A stretch of DNA of 64,000 nucleotides from Arthrobacter sp. Bi83 (GTDB lineage Bacteria > Actinomycetota > Actinomycetes > Actinomycetales > Micrococcaceae). Under the pieces are notes generated by a model. It was not told the origin of the DNA and ran no database searches. It saw only the letters and a list, made by a program, of their open reading frames with translations. Position numbers and translations under genes: made by a program. Shown in pieces: positions 41,794 through 50,593 of this stretch (the stretch's first letter is position 1; each line of letters starts with the position of its first letter). The stretch covers positions 22,149 through 86,148 of the forward strand of contig NZ_CAKKLY010000017.1 in the NCBI RefSeq assembly GCF_918698095.1. The letters run 5' to 3'.

Positions 41794-43785
41794 TTAGTCC
41801 TGGGTGCGCTTCACGGTTGTCCCGGTAAGGGGGACCGTGACGTCGCCGCCGAACGGGGCCACGCCTGCTGCTTGCCCGGCCGATCCCGACGAGTCAGGAG
41901 TTGCCGTCAGCGTGAGCCCGGCGGTCGTGGCACCGAACTTCGTGGCGTGCCACGTGAGGTTGCCAACGGTCCGTGTTTCTCCGGGCGGTATGGCGATGGC
42001 CTCCGGGGAGGACGGCCTGAAGTCGAAGCCCTTCGGCGCAGCAGCACTGATGGTGCCGGTGAACGTGGCGCTTCCGCTGTTGTGCAAAGTTACGGGGCGG
42101 GTGGCACGCGAGCCGATCTTCACATTGCCGAAGTCAGCCGGCTCCGGTAAGGCGGTCAGCTCTGCGCGGGCCACGGGATCTGCCGCGTAGGCGGCCATGG
42201 CCGGCAGGGCCTTGTTTCTGTAGTCAAACAGGGCCTGGTTCTCCCAGGCGTTGCCCGACGCAGGATCCTCGGGATCCCAGCCGCTTCCGTCCACGGACGT
42301 CCAGGCCGGCTCCCAGTAGACAGTTCCGATGCCCCTGCCGCCGGGCGCGGAGGCCACGACGTCCTGGACTGCGCGGAAGTTGGCCGCCTGGCCGGCTGGC
42401 GTGGCCGGGTAGCCCTTGACCAGCGAGGTTGCGCTCTTGATGACGTTGTCATAGGGCGAGTTCGGGTTGTCGGCCAGGGTGAAGGGGTAGGCGGTTTCGA
42501 CCACCAGGACGTCCTTGCTGTACCGCGCAGAGAGGGTGCTGACGGCGTTCTGCAGGTCAGCGAGCGTGCCGTGCCAGTAACCGTAGTAGGACAAGCCGAT
42601 GACGTCGAAGGGCACCGCGCGGGCGGTGACTTCATCAAACCACCACGTCAGTCCGCCGATGCCGTTGTTGATGTTGGTCAGGTGCAGGATCTTCTTGGTG
42701 TCCGGGCTGACTTCGGCAACGGCGCGGGATCCGGCTGTGAGGAAGGCTGCGAGGTTGTCCCACTGTGCGCCGCTTACGGAGTCGTTGGGGTTGACGTCCC
42801 AGGTCTGGCCGTACGGCCACATCATCCCGGGGTTGATTTCATTGCCGATCTGCGCGGCGTAGGGAGTGATTCCGGCAGCCTTGAGCGCCGACATGACGTC
42901 TCGTGTGTGCTCGTAGACGGCATCTGCGAGAGCTGCCGGGGTGAACCCTTTCCACGCTGCGGGCATTCCCTGCGCGCCCGGGTCCGTCCAGCGGTCGGAG
43001 TAGTGGAAATCGACGAGGACCTTCATGCCAGCGTCCTTGGCGCGCCGGGCCATTGCGACCATGTGGGCGCTGTCGTTGTAGCCGTCTGCCGGGTTTACCC
43101 AGACCTTGAGGCGGACGACGTTGGCGCCGGCGTCGGCGAAGGCCGTGACGGGATCCACGGCCGTGCCGTCTGCGGTGGAATAGGCTGCCCCGTTGTCCTC
43201 GTTTTTGGGGACGCCTGAAAGGTCTGTGCCACGGATGGCGCGCTCGACGCGCCCGCCGGTGAAGGTGACGTTGTCCATGCTGGCCCAGGCGCCGGCACCC
43301 GTGGTGCTCAGCCGCAGGGTGCAGTCGCCGCCGCTGACGTAGGCGCTCACGGCCAGAGACAGCCACTTGTCGTCGGTTTCGGTGGAGGGCAGCACCGTGG
43401 AGCCATCGGTGCCGCAGCCGGTGAGGACCAGCTTCGAAGAGCCCGCCGGTCCGCCGGATTTGATGTTTGCGCGGAAGGTCCGCCAGCCTTCAGTCAGGCC
43501 GGTGAGGGTCTGGGAGGTGGTGGCGGTGCCCGCGGAACCGAGCCAGTGGGTGAGGCGGCTCGCGGACTGGTTGCCGCCGCCTTCCGTTTTCGCCGATCCT
43601 GCGGGACCGGCCACGGTCCAGCCGCTGAACCCCGATTCGAAGCCGGCGTTGGCGACTGTACCGGCGGCGAACGCCGGAACGGGGGCCAGCAGCGTGCCGG
43701 CGGCCAGTGCCATGGCGGCGGCCGCGGGTATGACGCGCCGTGCCTGTTTGTTTCTGATGGTGCTGTGCGGGGTGGTGCTCTTCAT
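41794..43785 (-). CDS. ganA: Secreted GH53 endo-beta-1,4-galactanase
   Basis: A 663-residue exported enzyme. Signal peptide residues 1-40 (cleavage after PAFA). Residues about 41-178 look like a carbohydrate-binding jelly-roll (FESGFSGWTVAG onwards). The GH53 barrel spans about 184-530, with acid/base glutamate E316 in QIGNEINPG and nucleophile E430 in VVETAYPF. A C-terminal strand-rich domain (about 550-663) resembles choice-of-anchor/ASH domains. It cleaves beta-1,4-galactan or type I arabinogalactan outside the cell. GAGGAGGACGAG precedes the ATG. It follows the GH42 gene across a hairpin and is divergent from a sugar importer. Confidence 0.93.
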   Translation of the reverse strand: MKSTTPHSTIRNKQARRVIPAAAAMALAAGTLLAPVPAFAAGTVANAGFESGFSGWTVAGPAGSAKTEGGGNQSASRLTHWLGSAGTATTSQTLTGLTEGWRTFRANIKSGGPAGSSKLVLTGCGTDGSTVLPSTETDDKWLSLAVSAYVSGGDCTLRLSTTGAGAWASMDNVTFTGGRVERAIRGTDLSGVPKNEDNGAAYSTADGTAVDPVTAFADAGANVVRLKVWVNPADGYNDSAHMVAMARRAKDAGMKVLVDFHYSDRWTDPGAQGMPAAWKGFTPAALADAVYEHTRDVMSALKAAGITPYAAQIGNEINPGMMWPYGQTWDVNPNDSVSGAQWDNLAAFLTAGSRAVAEVSPDTKKILHLTNINNGIGGLTWWFDEVTARAVPFDVIGLSYYGYWHGTLADLQNAVSTLSARYSKDVLVVETAYPFTLADNPNSPYDNVIKSATSLVKGYPATPAGQAANFRAVQDVVASAPGGRGIGTVYWEPAWTSVDGSGWDPEDPASGNAWENQALFDYRNKALPAMAAYAADPVARAELTALPEPADFGNVKIGSRATRPVTLHNSGSATFTGTISAAAPKGFDFRPSSPEAIAIPPGETRTVGNLTWHATKFGATTAGLTLTATPDSSGSAGQAAGVAPFGGDVTVPLTGTTVKRTQD

Positions 43786-43810
43786 TGCTCGTCCTCCTCG
43801 ACGTGTGGAA

Positions 43811-43842
43811 GCCGGCCCGGATCGTGCTGGATCCGGGCCGGC
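43811..43842 (-). terminator. Hairpin between the GH42 and GH53 genes
   Basis: GCCGGCCCGGATC (43811-43823) pairs over 13 bases with GATCCGGGCCGGC (43830-43842) around GTGCTG. It sits in the 69-base gap of a same-strand pair, with no T run, so it may be a partial terminator or an mRNA-stabilising structure. Confidence 0.6.
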
Positions 43843-43854
43843 GGTCTGTGGTGC

Positions 43855-45900
43855 CTAGCTGTTTCCTTCCGGGGCGTGGATGACGCTGACAGTGCCGCCG
43901 GGGACGACCGCCGTGTGCTCGAACGCTGCTCCGGTGAGCAGGTCCGTGCCGGAGGCCGGGTACTCGGCGTCGGCGTCGGAGTGGTTGATCAGGAACGTGA
44001 AGTGGTCTGTCGGGGTGCTGCGCGTGATGACCTCCAGCCCCTGCGGGGGCTGGGGCGCCGTTGCGATGCCGGCGGCGCCGGCGGCGTCAAGAACGACGGC
44101 GGCGAGGTCACCGTCGTCGAGCCTGGTGGACACGTACCACGCGGTGCCGCGGCCGAAGGCATTGCGGGTAATTGCCGGCCCCGAGGCCGCAGGTCCGTCT
44201 ACGTAGCGCGAAACCACCGTTGCCGAGCCGACGTGGATGTCCTCGGCCCAGACCGTGCCGGAGCCCGAGCCGCCGCTGAGGCTGACCGTCTCCTGCTCAC
44301 GGAGCGGCAGGAACTCATGGATTTCCAGTCCGAGAATGTCGCGCAGGGCACCCGGGGATGCGCCCGCCGGGACGGTGTCGTTGCCGTCGACTATTCCGGA
44401 GAAGTAGGAGACGAGGAAGTGCCCGCCGCCGTCGACATATTCCCGCAGGTTCGCGGCCGCCTTCTCACCGATCAGATAGAGGGCAGGTGCGAGGACCAGG
44501 TCGTAGGCGGACAGGTCAGCTTCCGGATGGGCGAAATCGACGGTGATCCCTTGGTTCCACAGCACGGAGTAGTAGGCCTCGATGCGTTCGCGGTGGTCCA
44601 GGTCGCTGCTGGGGCGCCATTCCAGGTCCTGGGCCCAGAAGGACTCCACGTCCCAGAGGATCGCAACCCGTGCCCGGACTGTTGAGCCCTTGACGGACGA
44701 CAGCTTGTTCAGGTCGTCGCCCAGGTCCAGGACTTCGCGCCAGATTCGGGTGCCGGTTCCGGCGTGGGGGAGCATGGCCGAGTGGAACTTTTCGGCACCG
44801 TACCGGGAGGCGCGGAACTGGAAGAACATGACGGCGTCCGCGCCCCGGGCCACGTGGGAGAGGCTGTTGCGCGCCAGCTCGCCGGGGCGTTTGGCAATGT
44901 TCCGGCCCTGCCAGTTCACCGCGCCGGTGGAGTGCTCCATCAGCATCCACGGGCGGTTACCGGCGAGGGAGCGGGTGAGGTCGGCGTCCATCGAAAGCAG
45001 GACATGGTTATCGGTGCGTTCAGCCACGAGGTAGTGGTCGTTGGCGACGATGTCTACCTCCCGACTCCACGCCCAGTAGTCCGGCGAAAGGCAGTTGGTT
45101 GCCATGAAGTTGGTGGTGACCGGCACTCCGGGGGCGTGCCGGCGGATCACATCGCGCTCGGCAATGAAGCACTTGAGCAGTGCATTGGAGGTGAAGCGTT
45201 TGAAGTCCAGCCGCTGCGCCTGGTTGCTGACGCTGGCCGCCACCCTGGGAGCGTCGACCTCGTCCCATTCACCGTATTTCTGGCCCCAGAAGAGGGTGCC
45301 CCAGGCCTCATTCAGTTTTTCCAGAGTGCCGTAGCGGGCGCGCAGCCAGTCCCGGAAGGCCGCAACTGAAGAGTCGTCGTAGGACTCGCTGACCGGTGCG
45401 CCGTATTCATTGTGGACGTGCCACAGCACCACTCCGGGGTGGGATCCATAGCGGCGGGCGAGCTGTTCGGTGATGCTGGTGGCGGCCCGCAGGTACTCCG
45501 GTGAGCTGGGGCTTGCCATGCCACGGGACCCGCTGCCCAAAGCCATTCCTTCCCGGGTGACCGGGCGGGCCTGCGGATACTTCTTCCAGAACCACGCCGG
45601 CGGAGCCGCGGTGGGGGTGCCGAGGTCCACGCTGATTCCGGCGTCCGTGAGCAGGCCCATCAGGTGATCCAGCCATTCGAAGTCGTACTCGCACTCGCGG
45701 GGTTCCAGCAGGACCCAGGAGAAGATGCCGATGCTGACCAGGTTGATCCCGGCTTCCCGCATGAGTGCGATGTCTTCGGCCCAGACCTCCCGCGGCCACT
45801 GCTCGGGGTTGTAGTCCCCGCCGTAGCAGAGCCCGGCCGGACGCTCCAGCCAGGGTGCCGGCACGCTCCGGGGGGCGGTGCGCTGTAGGACGTCTGTCAT
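43855..45900 (-). CDS. ganB: GH42 beta-galactosidase, cytoplasmic
   Basis: A 681-residue family 42 enzyme without a signal peptide. Seen: the opening GLCYGGDYNPEQWPREVW, acid/base glutamate E165 in HVHNEYGA, and nucleophile E322 in WMLMEHSTG. The trimerisation and C-terminal beta domains follow at about 400-681. It hydrolyses imported galacto-oligosaccharides to galactose. AAGGAG precedes the ATG. A LacI-type operator lies 17 bases upstream of the start codon, so it is probably repressed until galactan fragments arrive. It heads a minus-strand unit with the GH53 enzyme. Confidence 0.95.
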   Translation of the reverse strand: MTDVLQRTAPRSVPAPWLERPAGLCYGGDYNPEQWPREVWAEDIALMREAGINLVSIGIFSWVLLEPRECEYDFEWLDHLMGLLTDAGISVDLGTPTAAPPAWFWKKYPQARPVTREGMALGSGSRGMASPSSPEYLRAATSITEQLARRYGSHPGVVLWHVHNEYGAPVSESYDDSSVAAFRDWLRARYGTLEKLNEAWGTLFWGQKYGEWDEVDAPRVAASVSNQAQRLDFKRFTSNALLKCFIAERDVIRRHAPGVPVTTNFMATNCLSPDYWAWSREVDIVANDHYLVAERTDNHVLLSMDADLTRSLAGNRPWMLMEHSTGAVNWQGRNIAKRPGELARNSLSHVARGADAVMFFQFRASRYGAEKFHSAMLPHAGTGTRIWREVLDLGDDLNKLSSVKGSTVRARVAILWDVESFWAQDLEWRPSSDLDHRERIEAYYSVLWNQGITVDFAHPEADLSAYDLVLAPALYLIGEKAAANLREYVDGGGHFLVSYFSGIVDGNDTVPAGASPGALRDILGLEIHEFLPLREQETVSLSGGSGSGTVWAEDIHVGSATVVSRYVDGPAASGPAITRNAFGRGTAWYVSTRLDDGDLAAVVLDAAGAAGIATAPQPPQGLEVITRSTPTDHFTFLINHSDADAEYPASGTDLLTGAAFEHTAVVPGGTVSVIHAPEGNS

Positions 45901-45917
45901 CTCTTGATCTCCTTAGA

Positions 45918-45935
45918 ACTGTGTGCGCTCCCAGT
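45918..45935. promoter_or_regulatory. LacI-type operator 1 of the galactan locus
   Basis: ACTGTGTGCGCTCCCAGT is a palindrome-like 18-mer, 17 bases upstream of the GH42 start. It shares ACTG, CGCTC and CAGT at the same positions with operator 2 at 46005-46022. Confidence 0.75.
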
Positions 45936-45977
45936 TGTATCACGGCCGAAAGTTACGTGGCTAGGACAGCTTGGCTG

Positions 45978-46022
45978 TTGACATGGATCACACTTCTATG
46001 GATTACTGGAACCGCTCACAGT
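45978..46022 (+). promoter_or_regulatory. Importer promoter overlapped by LacI-type operator 2
   Basis: TTGACA (45978-45983) is followed after 17 bases by GATTAC as a possible -10. The operator ACTGGAACCGCTCACAGT (46005-46022) overlaps and follows it, so a bound repressor would block the importer promoter. Confidence 0.65.
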
Positions 46023-46094
46023 CATGCGGCCCTCGATCGAATGAGCGGCAATAATGCAGACGGATAATTCAAGCTTTTCGACAAGGAGGACGAA

Positions 46095-47423
46095 ATGCGT
46101 ACGTCATTTCGTGCAGGCGCAGCAGTAGTGCTCGCCGCAGCCGCAATGCTCACCGCCGGGTGCTCCGGCGGAGCTCCGGCCAGTTCGCCCACGGCATCAG
46201 CCGCGGCAAACCCTGACCAGAAGGTGGAACTGACCTACTGGGCCTGGGCGCCGAACCTGGACAAGGTGGTCAACATCTGGAACAAGAAGAACCCCAACAT
46301 CCACGTCACCGTCAACAAGCAGGACGGCGGCGACCCGGCCGTAACGAAGCTGCTCACCGCGGTCAAGGCCGGCAGCGGCGCACCGGACCTGATCCAGGCC
46401 GAGTATCAGAAGATCCCGACCCTGGTGGCCGCCGACGCTCTGGCGGACCTGTCCAAGACGCCCGCAAATGAAACCAAGAGCCACTTCCCGGAGGGGGTCT
46501 GGAATTCGGTGACCCTGGGCAGCGACGCCCTGTACTCGGTACCGCAGGACACCGGCCCCATGGTCTTCTACTACCGTGCGGACGTTTTCGAGAAGCTCGG
46601 CCTCGCCGTTCCCAAGACGTGGGACGAGTATGCTGCAGCGGCCAAGGCCGTCCACGCCGCTGACCCCAAGGCTTACCTTGGCACGTTCTCCTCGAACGAT
46701 GCCGGCTGGTTCACCGGCATGGCCCAGCAGGCCGGAGCCTCGTGGTGGGGCATCGACGGAGACGCCTGGAGCGTCAAGGTGAATGAAGAGCCCACCCAGA
46801 AAGTGGCAGGCTACTGGGGCGGCCTTGTCCAAGACGGCGTCATCGACAACAAGCCGATGTACACCCCCGAATGGAACACCGCACTGAACACCGGCAAGCA
46901 GGTCGGCTGGCTCAGTGCCGCCTGGGGCCCGGGCGTGCTCGCGGGCAACGCCGGTGCAACGGCCGGCAAGTGGAAAGCTGCGCCCATGCCGCAGTGGGAC
47001 GCCGCCAACCCTGCCACCGGCAACTGGGGCGGGTCCTCCACCGCGGTGACCGCGCAGTCCAAGAATCTCGACGCCGCAGCGAAATTCGCCACCTGGCTGA
47101 ACACGGACGCTGAGGCCGTCAAGGCCCTGGTCACCGAAACCGGAATCTACCCGGCGGACTCTGCCGGGGCAGAATCGGCCCTGACGGAGGCGCCCAAGTT
47201 CTTCAGCAACCAGCCCGACTTCTACAAGGTTGTCGGTGACGCCGCCCAGAACGTCGGCTCCTTTACCTATGGCCCGAATGTCAACGTGGCCTTCAACGCC
47301 TACAACGACCAGTTCGCCAAGGCTGCACAGTCCAAGCAGAAGAGTGCCTTCCTTGATGCCGTGAGCAACATGCAGCAGGTCACCGTGGACGACCTGAAGA
47401 AGACAGGCTTCACCGTCAAGTAA
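46095..47423 (+). CDS. Sugar ABC transporter substrate-binding lipoprotein (galacto-oligosaccharide type)
   Basis: A 442-residue family 1 solute-binding protein. The N terminus is a lipoprotein signal ending in the lipobox LTAGC (cysteine at residue 23). The mature protein shows the usual pattern for sugar binders: ELTYWAWAPNLDKVVNIWNK near the start, DLIQAEY and WGPGVLAGNAG in the middle. AAGGAGGACGAA precedes the ATG. It is the first gene of an importer operon divergent from GH42/GH53, so its ligand is probably a beta-galacto-oligosaccharide. Confidence 0.92.
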   Translation: MRTSFRAGAAVVLAAAAMLTAGCSGGAPASSPTASAAANPDQKVELTYWAWAPNLDKVVNIWNKKNPNIHVTVNKQDGGDPAVTKLLTAVKAGSGAPDLIQAEYQKIPTLVAADALADLSKTPANETKSHFPEGVWNSVTLGSDALYSVPQDTGPMVFYYRADVFEKLGLAVPKTWDEYAAAAKAVHAADPKAYLGTFSSNDAGWFTGMAQQAGASWWGIDGDAWSVKVNEEPTQKVAGYWGGLVQDGVIDNKPMYTPEWNTALNTGKQVGWLSAAWGPGVLAGNAGATAGKWKAAPMPQWDAANPATGNWGGSSTAVTAQSKNLDAAAKFATWLNTDAEAVKALVTETGIYPADSAGAESALTEAPKFFSNQPDFYKVVGDAAQNVGSFTYGPNVNVAFNAYNDQFAKAAQSKQKSAFLDAVSNMQQVTVDDLKKTGFTVK

Positions 47424-47427
47424 TGAC

Positions 47428-47460
47428 CTTCCGGGAGGGCGCGCCGCGTCCTCCCGGAAG
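47428..47460 (+). other. Intra-operon hairpin after the binding-protein gene
   Basis: CTTCCGGGAGG (47428-47438) pairs perfectly with CCTCCCGGAAG (47450-47460). There is no T run. Such structures after binding-protein genes usually protect the upstream mRNA, raising binding protein over permease. Confidence 0.65.
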
Positions 47461-47499
47461 CCTTTCACCACCGACTACCGATACCAAGGAAGTGCACCC

Positions 47500-48474
47500 G
47501 TGGCAATGACCGTAACCAGGCCCGGCCCGGCGGCGAAGACCGCACCCGCCGGAGAACCCAGGCGGGCAAGGAACTTCAGATCACGGGTGCTCGTCCCGTA
47601 CTCGATGCTCGCCCCCGGCATCGTCCTTTTCCTCGTCTTCATGGCGGCACCGATCGTCTACACCCTGGTGCTGAGTTTCCAGAAGAAGAAAGTCAGCGGG
47701 CTGGGGCTGGGCAAGGGCTCCCAGAGCCAGGTCTTCGCCGGCCTCGACAACTACATCAGCTCGCTCACCGACCCCGAATTCACCGCCAGCGTGTTGCGCG
47801 TGCTGCTGTACGGTGTCATCCTCATCCCGCTGATGCTCGGATTCGCGCTGCTGTTCGCCCTGTTGCTTGACTCCCGCCGCACCCGGGCCGGCAACTTCTC
47901 CCGCACCGCGATCTTCCTGCCCTACGCCGTGCCGGCCGTCATCAGCTCCCTGCTCTGGGGCTTCCTGTACCTGCCCGGCGTCAGCCCTTTCCACTTCCTG
48001 GCCCGCCAGATGGGCCTGGAGCTCCCGTCCCTGCTGGACCCCAATCTTGTAACATTCGCCATCTGCAACATCGCCCTGTGGGGCGGGGTGGGGTTCAACA
48101 TGATCGTCATGTACACCTCCCTGAAGGCGGTACCGAGCGAAATCTATGAGGCCGCCAAGCTCGACGGCTGCTCGGAAATCCAGACGGCGCTGCGGATCAA
48201 GATTCCCATCATCGCCCCCTCGCTGGTGATGACCGCCCTGTTCTCGATGATCGCCACCCTTCAGGTCTTCGCCGAACCGACCACGCTGCGCCCGCTGGCC
48301 AACAGTCTGTCCACCAGCTGGTCGCCGCTCATGCTCGTCTACCGGGACGCCTTCACCCGCAACGACGTCTTCTCTGCCGCCGCGACCAGCATCGTCATCG
48401 CCGCGGCCACCTTCCTTATTTCCTTCCTGTTCCTGCGCATCGTGCAGAAGCGGGCCTTCGGACAGGAGAACTGA
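47500..48474 (+). CDS. Sugar ABC transporter permease (MalF type)
   Basis: A 324-residue integral membrane subunit with about six spans. The EAA loop that contacts the ATPase reads YEAAKLDGCSEIQTALRIKI. It starts with GTG after AAGGAAG; an ATG two codons later is possible. The next permease gene begins three bases after its stop. No ATPase gene is in the operon, so the complex probably uses a shared MsiK-type ATPase encoded elsewhere, as in Streptomyces. Confidence 0.94.
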   Translation: MAMTVTRPGPAAKTAPAGEPRRARNFRSRVLVPYSMLAPGIVLFLVFMAAPIVYTLVLSFQKKKVSGLGLGKGSQSQVFAGLDNYISSLTDPEFTASVLRVLLYGVILIPLMLGFALLFALLLDSRRTRAGNFSRTAIFLPYAVPAVISSLLWGFLYLPGVSPFHFLARQMGLELPSLLDPNLVTFAICNIALWGGVGFNMIVMYTSLKAVPSEIYEAAKLDGCSEIQTALRIKIPIIAPSLVMTALFSMIATLQVFAEPTTLRPLANSLSTSWSPLMLVYRDAFTRNDVFSAAATSIVIAAATFLISFLFLRIVQKRAFGQEN

Positions 48475-48476
48475 CC

Positions 48477-49370
48477 GTGAGCACCACCGCCACCCGCCCC
48501 ATGGCCGTCCGCGCCCAGGCCAGCCGCGATACCGGGACCCGGGAGAAGCCCAGCTTCCTCTCCACCGGAATCCTGATCCTGGGCGCGCTGTACTGCCTCT
48601 TCCCCGTCTTCTGGGTCCTGGCCGCCGCGAGCAAGGACGGCACGGAGCTGTTCTCCACCTTCACCCTCGCCCCCAGCACCCACCTCTGGGACAACATCGT
48701 CGAACTCACGGCATACCGAGACGGCCTGTTCTGGCGCTGGATGCTCAACACCGCCCTCTACGCAGGCATCGGCGCCGTCGTTTCCACCTGGGTCTCCGCA
48801 CTCTCGGGCTACGTCCTGGCCAAGTTCGACTTCCCGGGCAAGAACGGCATCTTCAAGGTCCTGCTCATGGGAGTCCTGGTTCCAGGCGTCATCCTGGCCA
48901 TCCCGCAATACCTGATGCTCGCCCAGGCCGGGCTGACCAATACCTACTGGTCCGTGCTGCTGCCCCAGATCATCAGCCCCTACGGCATCTACCTTGCCCG
49001 GATCTACGCCGCAGCGTCGGTCCCCGGCGACGTCATCGAGGCCGCCCGCACCGAGGGCGCCCGGGAAATGTACATCTTCAACCGGATCGCCACACCCATG
49101 ATGCTGCCGGGCCTGGTCACCATTTTCCTGTTCCAGTTCGTCGCCATCTGGAACAACTTCATGCTGCCCTACATCATGCTCGGCGATGACCACCTGTTCC
49201 CGATCACCGTAGGCCTCAACGGCCTGCTCAACCAGGGCGCGTCGGCGCCTGCCCTCTACACGCTGGTCCTGGCCGGCGCTCTGCTCTCAATCATTCCGCT
49301 GGTCATCATGTTCCTCTTCCTGCAGCGGTACTGGCGGGTCGACCTCGCAGCCGGCGCCGTGAAGGCCTAG
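48477..49370 (+). CDS. Sugar ABC transporter permease (MalG type)
   Basis: A 297-residue second membrane subunit. Six spans and the EAA loop IEAARTEGAREMYIFNRIAT are seen; the GTG start lies directly after the MalF-type gene. The last span is followed by the short basic tail YWRVDLAAGAVKA. It pairs with the preceding permease to form the importer channel. Confidence 0.94.
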   Translation: MSTTATRPMAVRAQASRDTGTREKPSFLSTGILILGALYCLFPVFWVLAAASKDGTELFSTFTLAPSTHLWDNIVELTAYRDGLFWRWMLNTALYAGIGAVVSTWVSALSGYVLAKFDFPGKNGIFKVLLMGVLVPGVILAIPQYLMLAQAGLTNTYWSVLLPQIISPYGIYLARIYAAASVPGDVIEAARTEGAREMYIFNRIATPMMLPGLVTIFLFQFVAIWNNFMLPYIMLGDDHLFPITVGLNGLLNQGASAPALYTLVLAGALLSIIPLVIMFLFLQRYWRVDLAAGAVKA

Positions 49371-49389
49371 TCCTAGTTAGGCTTGAACC

Positions 49390-50406
49390 ATGACTCACCC
49401 CCCGATGAAGCAGCGGCCCAAGATCGACGACGTCGCGGCCGAAGCCGGCGTGTCACGCGGCACGGTCTCGCGGGTGCTCAACGGGGGACACTGGGTCAGC
49501 CCCGCGGCCCTGGCCGCCGTCAACGCCGCCATCAAGAAGACCGGGTACCGGGTCAACCCGCACGCCAGGAACCTGGCGACGAACCGTGCCAATTCCGTGG
49601 CGTTCCTGCTCACCGAGTCCCACGACCGACTGTTCGAAGATCCGAACTTCGCCGTGCTCATGCGGGGCGCAGCCGACGCCCTCGCCGTGCACGACATCCC
49701 GCTGGTCCTCATCATGGCCGGCACGGACGATGAACAGCGCCGAGCCACCGAATTCCTCACCGCCGGGCACGTCGACGGCGTCCTCCTGGTTTCCTCGCAC
49801 GGCAGCCGGAAAGGCATCATCTCCGAAATCATCGCCGCCGGCGTTCCTGCCATCGCCTGCGGGGTTCCGCTCGGATTCGAAAAGAAGATGGGCTACGTTG
49901 CCGCGGATGACTACGAAGGTGCACTGGACGTCCTGAAGCACCTGCGCTCGCGGGGGCGCAAGCGGATCGCCACGATCACAGGGCCGCAGGACACCTCGGG
50001 AGGCATCCGGCGGCTGGAGGCCTACCGGGCAGACCAGGGCGCTGACTTCGACGAAAGCCTGGTTGTCCACGGGGACTACAGCCGGGAAAGCGGGGCGAAG
50101 GGAATGCGGGATCTGCTGAACCGCGTCCCGGATCTGGACGCGGTTTTCGCGGGGAACGACCTCATGGCGCTCGGGGCCCTGGACGTGCTCAAGGAAGCCG
50201 GACTCCGGACGCCCGAAGACGTTGCAGTCGCGGGGTTCGACGACATTAATGTGTCGTCGGAAGCGGCCCCGGCGCTGACCACCGTGAGGCAACCGTTCGA
50301 ACGGATCAGCGACGAGATGGTCCGGCTCCTGCTGGCCGTCATTGAGGGTCAGCGCCCGGCGGCCATCACCATCCCCACCGAACTGGTCATCCGCGAATCG
50401 ACCTAG
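49390..50406 (+). CDS. LacI-family repressor of the galactan locus
   Basis: A 338-residue LacI/GalR regulator. The helix-turn-helix is residues about 7-30 (DDVAAEAGVSRGTVSRVLNG) and the hinge helix about 50-60 (NPHARNLATNRANS). The rest is a periplasmic-binding-type sugar sensor, ending with the dimer-region PFERISDEMVRLLL. It starts 20 bases after the MalG-type gene. The operators at 45918-45935 and 46005-46022 are the obvious targets. Galactose or a galacto-oligosaccharide is the likely inducer. Confidence 0.93.
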   Translation: MTHPPMKQRPKIDDVAAEAGVSRGTVSRVLNGGHWVSPAALAAVNAAIKKTGYRVNPHARNLATNRANSVAFLLTESHDRLFEDPNFAVLMRGAADALAVHDIPLVLIMAGTDDEQRRATEFLTAGHVDGVLLVSSHGSRKGIISEIIAAGVPAIACGVPLGFEKKMGYVAADDYEGALDVLKHLRSRGRKRIATITGPQDTSGGIRRLEAYRADQGADFDESLVVHGDYSRESGAKGMRDLLNRVPDLDAVFAGNDLMALGALDVLKEAGLRTPEDVAVAGFDDINVSSEAAPALTTVRQPFERISDEMVRLLLAVIEGQRPAAITIPTELVIREST

Positions 50407-50593
50407 GACCGGCGGATAAGAGGCAGGGTGGCTGCCGCCCTGCCGGCCATCGCGCAGGATTACGCCGGTTTTTCCCCAGCACTCCAAGTTTCGCCGAAGG
50501 TTAGAGACAGCTCCGGCGCTTCTCGCGGCACCGGAAAATACACTGGATTTAGCCAGATTCCGTCGCCAGACCCCGCGTCCCTAGGAACCCAAA

